Source of the DNA: Wyeomyia smithii | Lineage: Eukaryota > Arthropoda > Insecta > Diptera > Culicidae | Assembly (NCBI RefSeq): GCF_029784165.1 | Contig: NC_073696.1 | Coordinates: forward strand, 267,560,760 to 267,624,759 | Direction: 5' to 3' | Length of the DNA: 64,000 nt | Shown: one piece after another, positions 58,263 to 64,000 of the stretch | How the letters are laid out: each line of letters begins with the position of its first letter | How positions within the stretch are numbered: position 1 is the first letter of the stretch | Program-made: the position numbers and the translations under genes | The notes under the pieces: model-generated | Told to the model about the DNA's origin: nothing | Databases searched by the model: none | The model's input: only the letters and a program-made list of their open reading frames with translations

Positions 58263-58379
58263 CTACCGAGGTCTTCGATATCCAAAAAATACTGTGGTTG
58301 ACGTGAAACTTTCGTCAAAAATATATTTGAAACAGAAACGCTTTATTATACTGAGCCCAATGTGAAGAAAGTTTCGTTT

Positions 58380-59270
58380 TGTTAAACATTTTGTTTTTTT
58401 TAGACACTTCAACTTCGAGTTTCACCACGACACTTCCCTGCTGGAGGACGAGACTTTGAGCGGGCTACTACAGTTGTAAGCATTTGAGATCGTTCAGCGT
58501 TTGAGAGGAACTATCGAGTTTCTCGATTAAACTGATTCTTCTGTCATACGACTTATCATACGGATGCCAGTTTGTTGTGTGCCATTTATTAATGACTTTG
58601 GCTATATGAGGCCGAGCGTTGTCGTGCAGAAATATGCGTGCCTCTGCTCATACTGTGGCCATTTTCGCGCAGGGTTTGGCCTGATTGCATCAATTTAAAT
58701 CAATATCGTTCCGCAGTGATGGTTTCGTGCGGTTTCAACAGCTCATAATAAATAACATCAGTCAAGAGTCGACGACGTAGAAGCATGACCGGGCAGTCTC
58801 GATGATTTTTTCCTTTGCATTGCTGTATTCAATGCGATGAAGAATACTCTCCCTTCTTTGTCGCTGGAGCAATTGTTCACAGGCGAAAAATCAATGCACA
58901 ATATCTCTTGGCATCAAATCATATGGAACCAGTTTTTTTTTACTCAAACAACGAGAAAGAAACCAAAGATCATTGTTTTTCAATCTTGCTCTTAGCATGC
59001 AATTTTGGGAATGGCTAGGCGACTAATATCTTATACCGAAGCAAGCTGTTCCTGCGTTTGGCATGGGTCCTCATATAGCAATTCCTCCAATTCAGCGTTT
59101 TTGAAAATTTTTGGGCTTCCTTCATGCGGACAGTCGTCAACATCGAAATTACCGTTATTGAAGCGATGCAACCAATTACTTAATACTTACTTTCCAGGCA
59201 AAGTATCCCTCAGGATTTCATCTGCTTCAAAATGTTACGCCAATGCACTTGGTCCTTGAAAGTTTGTCTC
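58380..59270 (-). pseudogene. mariner (DD34D-type) transposase relic
   Basis: Minus-strand pieces in order are WLHRFNNGNFDVDDCPHEGS (about 59170), ELEELLYEDPCQTQEQLASV, FHRIALN-type remnants, YYELLKPHETITAERY (about 58740) and FLHDNARPHIAKVINKW (about 58640). The last is the second catalytic Asp region (HDNARPH) of mariner. Stops and shifts are frequent. Confidence 0.8.
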
Positions 59271-59289
59271 CATTTTTCGAGATGTTGCT

Positions 59290-59500
59290 CCACTTAGTTC
59301 AATCACGCGGCTCTACGTCTTGTACCGGCCGGATTCGGGACGAACGCAATTTTTGCGGGATTGTTGTCTGGCTTCTTACAACATGCCCCGCCCATTGTAC
59401 GCTTCCAGGTTCAGCGACTTTCTGGATACTGAGCTTGCCGTAGACTTGCAACGTAAAGTTGACAGCTCGTGGTTCATTCTTCGTTTTCATACGCCATCCT
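59290..59500 (-). pseudogene. LINE C-terminal fragment
   Basis: A 63-codon frame contains VQWAGHVVRSQ and SRIRPVQDVEPRD, resembling the RWAGHVVRM tail of LOA-type mosquito LINEs. It is separated from the main relic at 59.9-61.1 kb by a MITE, and may be the same original copy. Confidence 0.5.
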
Positions 59501-59515
59501 TACATACTCCGCCTA

Positions 59516-59935
59516 CAGCCGTATTTAGAGTTCCAAGCGAAGTGAAAATCTCATATAAAATGTTCAGTTTTTCACGCGCGTGAAAAATGCAACCTGCAAA
59601 AAATGCACCTCGCTTGGAACTGTAAACAAATTCGATCCAGCGAAATCAAAGGTTGCTTCCTTTTTTCACGCATGTACATACTTGTTAAAAAGAAGCCACT
59701 AGCGAAAACTGGACTTTTCAGTATTCTGTCAGTTCCTGTCAATTTTCACATCGCTCGAAGTGTAAACTCGTGAATTTCACTTCGCATGAACTGTATACTG
59801 CAGGCTGGTGGAATACCTGTGTATTCCACCAAGGTTGTACAAGGTTTTTTTCACGACAGATTTCGCTAGCGAAAATGGAACGCTTTTTTACTTGTCAAAT
59901 TTTTCACTTCGCTTGGAACTGTAAACTATGCTTAA
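59516..59935. mobile_element. 420-bp MITE with AGTTCCAAGCGAAGTGAAAA termini
   Basis: The left end has GAGTTCCAAGCGAAGTGAAA and the right end the complement of CAGTTCCAAGCGAAGTGAAA, about 24 bp of matching terminus. The phrase recurs internally near 59605 (CGCTTGGAACTGTAAAC). No ORF. Confidence 0.7.
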
Positions 59936-59939
59936 GATG

Positions 59940-61040
59940 GTCCTAAGCACACGAAAACGGTTAATGCTTGCAAGTCCTCCTCGAGCATTGTCCATGTCTC
60001 GTGCCCGTAGAGGACTACCGATCTTATGAGCGTCTTGTACATGGTGCACTTGTTACAGGGGTGAAGTTTGCCAGACCTCCGCGGATTCCTCTGCTTGAAC
60101 CCATCTCCGTCGATCACTACGCTACTGCCTATGCGAGCCCTATCTCACATGGTTCCATCTACTAGCAGATACTTAGTCTTCTACGTCCTCCTGACAAGGT
60201 GCACATCGTCAGCAAAGCAAATGAACTGGCTGAATTTATTAAGTATCGTGTCCCGCATGTTAAAGGCCGTACCTTCAAGCGCAATGTTGAACAGGAGGCA
60301 GGAGAGACCATCGCCTTGTCGAAGTCCCTTTCGTGTTCCAAACGGGCTTGATACCGCACCCGAAATCTCCACACAGTACTCTACACCAACCATCGTGGCC
60401 TTAATCAGTCTTATTAGTTTCGCGGGGAAGCCATTTTCGTCCATAACAGTTCATAGCTCTACACGGTCGATAGCGTCGTAAGCGGCCTTCAAATCGATGA
60501 ATAGGTGGTGCGTAGGGTCTTGGTTTTCGCGACACTTTTGGAGTATTTGCCACTGGTCCGTTGTCGATCGCCCATCCACAAAACCGACTTGATAACTTCC
60601 CACAAACCTCCGTTGCTTGCGGCGAGACATTGCAGCATCCTTAACCTCACTTTTCGTGAGAGGCGTATGTCTCTCTCATCCGCTGTGCCGATGAAGTCGT
60701 TCCTCCTACCGTCTTGGCCCTATGCCTCTGCGTCATTCAGGTGTTCATTATAGTGTTGTTTTCACGTGTCGCTCATCTCACGTTCATCCGTCAAGATTTC
60801 TGCATCTTTATCCCGACATATTTTAGCTCGCGGCACAAAACCGTTTCTGCTTGTATCGACTCACGTTATGACGGGTCCTTTGTCAGCACCAATGCCCGCG
60901 CTGCATTCTTCTCGTTTGGAATCCTTTAACACTCCTCGTCAAACCAGCCGTTACGTTGATTCGACGAATCCAACAGCACTTTCAGCTGCGTTGGTATTGA
61001 CTGCTTTCACTGTACTCTAGCAGTCCTTCAGAGGAGCTTC
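59940..61040 (-). pseudogene. LOA-like LINE ORF2 relic
   Basis: Minus-strand pieces in order are NGWFDEEC (60950), QRNGWFD-type linker, FCGWAIDNGP with THHLFIDLKAAYDAIDRV (60560-60470), MDENGFPAKLIRLIKATMVG (60440), RKGLRQGDGLSCLLFNIALEG, FADDVHLV (the intact RT active-site box, about 60195) and CTMYKTLIRSVVLYGHETWT (60030). Frameshifts and stops interrupt it throughout. The pattern matches LOA-clade LINEs of mosquitoes. Confidence 0.82.
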
Positions 61041-61044
61041 GGAA

Positions 61045-62905
61045 AGCTTTTCCTCATCCGGCAACGCTTCTTCAAGGCTTCATACTGAAATTCGTACTTA
61101 TTTCATCTGAAATAAAAGTTAAAAAGACTTATTTCTGAACTTGTTTCTTCAATGGGTTTGTGTGAAAAATATTGATTTGGAGTCTTAGAGCTCGGTTCAT
61201 CAGGCACAAACACTGAAGTTCCACTAATTTTCATGATTGTTACCAACTCACAATGGTCGGAAAATTGAGATTTACCGCCAAAACTATTATTTTGTTGTCA
61301 AATTGTTAATTTTCCACTGTAGATGATTTTGTCATATGAGAAAGTATTGTAGTGATAAGGTGTTGTCCATGACCCAGGTGAATTGTGGCATATCTAGGTT
61401 TTTTTTTGAAAACTAAAAAACTCATCAGTGTATACAAACGAATAATTTTACTAATATGAATAAATAAATTGAGAATATTTATTGTGAACCAAATTGGTGT
61501 GATATACGCAGAATTTTGTTGATAAATTCAAAATATACAGACAAAATGAAAAACTTTTAATCATCTTTCCCAACGAAAACGCAAATTTTCCGCAAACTTT
61601 TAACATTGATTCTTGAAGGGTACAAACAAAGCCTCAGGCACACTATCAGGAGCTGTGCTTACATTTGATGTTTTTGAAGGTCAAAATTAGGAAAATTCCG
61701 AATATTTTCTGCGTGGCAAACTCTGCAGGGTTAAAATTAAATAGTCTTCCGGTTTTAGGAAGCTAATATAAGAAGCTCGAAATTGTGTGCAAACATACCA
61801 TAACAGCTTTAGTATGATTTTATATGTTCCAAAATGTTCGAAAAAACTGTTTTCCTTTATTTTTGAAAGAGGTTACTTTGGAAGCGTTTTCAACATGAAC
61901 CGTTTTATTATATAACAAGATTTCATTGATAAATCATGAAAATATACATCAAAAACTACAAAAACATGTGCTCAAACTTCCTAAATATGAAATTCGCATT
62001 TTGGAAATTTTGGTCACTCCTCTACATGGAGACCGTCTTATGTGCAACTGGAAGATTTAGAATTATGTCGATGGAGTAATTTACATTATGTTTGTAACAA
62101 CGTCAAATATTCTTATTAGTTTTTAGTATTCGTTAATATTTGCCTTCAGTTTTAATGACCTAAACAGAACTTGCAGTTAACGTTTTTATGGTTTGGAAAG
62201 AGGATGAAAAATAATTCATCAGGCTATAACTTATGGCTCAGGATATTGTTGATTAATGAACGATCTCAGTTGTTATCCAGCAACCGAAGTCTCAATTTTG
62301 TCCGCGGTAGCTGGAATGGTCCTCGTGGCAGCAAATTTGACTTTTTTAAAAACCCGTTTTAGCACGTAAGCGCTACAACTGCTCGTTCCAGCTCCTCGGA
62401 ACCTGCTTCAGCCTGAAAAAGTCATTCAGGCAGCATACGAGCTCTGGAGGGCAATCGAAACGTAGCTGCAAACTGCCATAAGTAAAGCAGCACTTTGATG
62501 CTTTATCTTTCTATCGGAACTTGACCTTTTGTTTATTACACGCAGATCTTACTGACATCAAGTGTTCTCCGGAGTCGAAATTCGCACATATGACAACTGC
62601 TTTGTTGCACCAGCATCTTAGATCGAGACCAGCTGGGAGAAACTATACTTATTAGGGTGAGAATAATAAGAACGAATAAATTAAAATTCCTTTATAATTC
62701 CATGTTTTTCAGGTGCTAGACACGAAAAATACTAAAATTTATCGTTTCATCAACTCCACAGCTTCGTTGGATTCACGGGAGGATGTTTTTTTTTGAACGT
62801 GATAAAATCGAAATTCCACTGTATATAAGTACTAAGTACTAGTACTAATAAGTACTAGAAGAATGATGCAGGGAAATAAAACTTGCATATTTTTTTGTCG
62901 GTTGG
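61045..62905. other. Intergenic, nothing recognised
   Basis: AT-rich, only short frames, no clear repeat termini apart from short tandem AGTACTAGT words near 62828-62850. Confidence 0.4.
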
Positions 62906-62914
62906 ATGAAAAAA

Positions 62915-63778
62915 AAAAAATCACAGGAGGGTTGTGTGCAAAGCCAAGACCGCAAGGTTGAAGTAGAATACTTTTACAAGAAAGATAACCCGCCTGCTTG
63001 CGTGTCAGTCATTTTAAAATCGAATTTGTTTCGTATATACCGCTTGTTAAGCACAGTATCAACAAATCGTAATAAACATCACACTGCTGTGCATTTGCAA
63101 CAGCATCAAACCACAGTTGCAGTTTGTTAATAACCATTCATTATGCTCTTCCAAAAACATTTAGTAGCCTTGAAAAAGGCCGACTGCTGCAATTGCAATT
63201 TTCATTCAATTAGTGCATAAATGCGTCATGGTCAGATATACCCAGAGTTGTGGCCGCTATATGCTGTCATTGGTATCCACTGCCCTTGCATCCGCTGGCT
63301 GAACTGCTATCGATGCTGAGATCCGCTGCAACTTGTGTGCTATCTATTGCTATTATTCTATATTGCTATCCGCTATTTTAAATAGCATATTTTGGAAAGC
63401 AATCATATAACGACCAATCGGAGGTCGAATTTTCCGTCTTGACAAGTCTTGACTATTTTCAATAGTACAATAGTTTGAATGATAAAATTACAACTATCTT
63501 CATTTGGGAAGAATCTTAGAAGATTTTCCAATCTATTGCTGCATGAACAAAGGAAATCCATCGAATACTAACCGATTTATGAGCATTTGAAATTGGACAT
63601 ATTTTTCACTTTTATCGGTTTTAGCTTTTCATTTCACATCCCTATGTAGCCGAACTTCCTGAGAGAAATATTCTACTTCAAAATGACTGACACGCAAGCA
63701 GCCGGGTCATCTTTCTTGTAACAGTATTCTACTTCAACCTTGCGGTCGTGGCTTTGCACACAACCCTCCTGTTATTTT
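62915..63778. mobile_element. Complete long-TIR element (GAGGGTTGTGTGC family), about 0.86 kb
   Basis: Inverted ends of about 100 bp: CACAGGAGGGTTGTGTGCAA at 62922 and its complement ending near 63772, both followed by AAGCCA, GACCGCAAGGTTGAAGTAG and GCTTGCGTGTCAGTCATTTT. The interior includes an imperfect GCTAT/GCTGC tract (63240-63370). Other copies or pieces lie at 41893-44392 and probably 34300-34370 and 40540-40595. No transposase. Confidence 0.8.
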
Positions 63779-64000
63779 TGTGCAAATTATTGTACTCAGA
63801 CAAAAACCTGTTTTGAATTGGATGAATTTTTAGTGAATAAACGTTAATCGTTTGTTATTCAAAGTTGGTCATGCTGATCGCAGCCTTTGCGCTGCCCCTA
63901 CAGTGGGGGGTTTACTAAATCAAGTAAAAGTAAAAATTAGACAACTACAACAGAATTTGATTGCATCCCGCACAGAATGTCTGCTTGTGTTGATGCCAGA

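Noticed and set aside
1..64000. CRISPR arrays, prophage, operons or other prokaryotic systems
   Set aside because: No direct-repeat/spacer pattern or Shine-Dalgarno-led gene strings; introns and transposons are clearly insect-type.

Overview
The window is nuclear DNA from an insect, most likely a culicine mosquito. Both recognisable host genes are split by GT-AG introns, most of them 50-300 bp. The rest is packed with relics of mosquito-type mobile DNA: a Juan-like Jockey LINE, other LINE clades, a tRNA-derived SINE, Ty3/gypsy fragments, mariner and Tc1-type transposase relics, and hAT-, PIF/Harbinger-, piggyBac- and Tc1-like non-autonomous elements. The species cannot be fixed from sequence alone. 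There is no sign of bacterial sequence, CRISPR, rRNA or a free-standing tRNA gene.

Host genes lie at the left. At 191-2077 (+) are the last six exons of a UBAC1/KPC2-type protein (ubiquitin-like, two UBA domains, STI1-like end); its start lies left of the window. Convergent to it, at 17603-3163 (-), is a complete eight-exon centrosomin (cnn) gene of 1,373 codons, beginning with the Cnn_1N/CM1 motif and otherwise almost all coiled coil. The splice phases of both genes close exactly. The 9.3-kb intron between cnn exons 6 and 7 holds a 5'-truncated Ty3/gypsy pol with its 3' LTR, an oppositely oriented LTR-gag-protease fragment, an ACGCGG-rich tandem repeat and a cluster of nested foldback MITEs.

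From 17.6 to 64 kb I see no convincing complete host gene. There is a possible small gene at 18.6-19.7 kb, a good TATA+Inr core promoter match at 33.25 kb, and GC-rich patches near 31, 32.5-33.3, 37.8-38.1 and 53.6-54.4 kb that could be regulatory or 5' exons. Mobile elements dominate. At 20.4-24.4 kb a 4-kb hAT-like element holds a LINE relic that is itself split by a 909-bp hAT-like element. At 48.5-52.9 kb lies a nearly full-length Juan-like LINE with a perfect 15-bp target duplication. At 56.6-58.3 kb lies a 1.6-kb hAT-like element with G-rich subterminal repeats. At 32.55 kb lies a 146-bp near-perfect hairpin MITE.

No coherent multi-gene pathway is encoded. The main interest is the unusually legible stratigraphy of nested insertions, many confirmed by their own target-site duplications, plus a possible in-frame alternative splice site in cnn.
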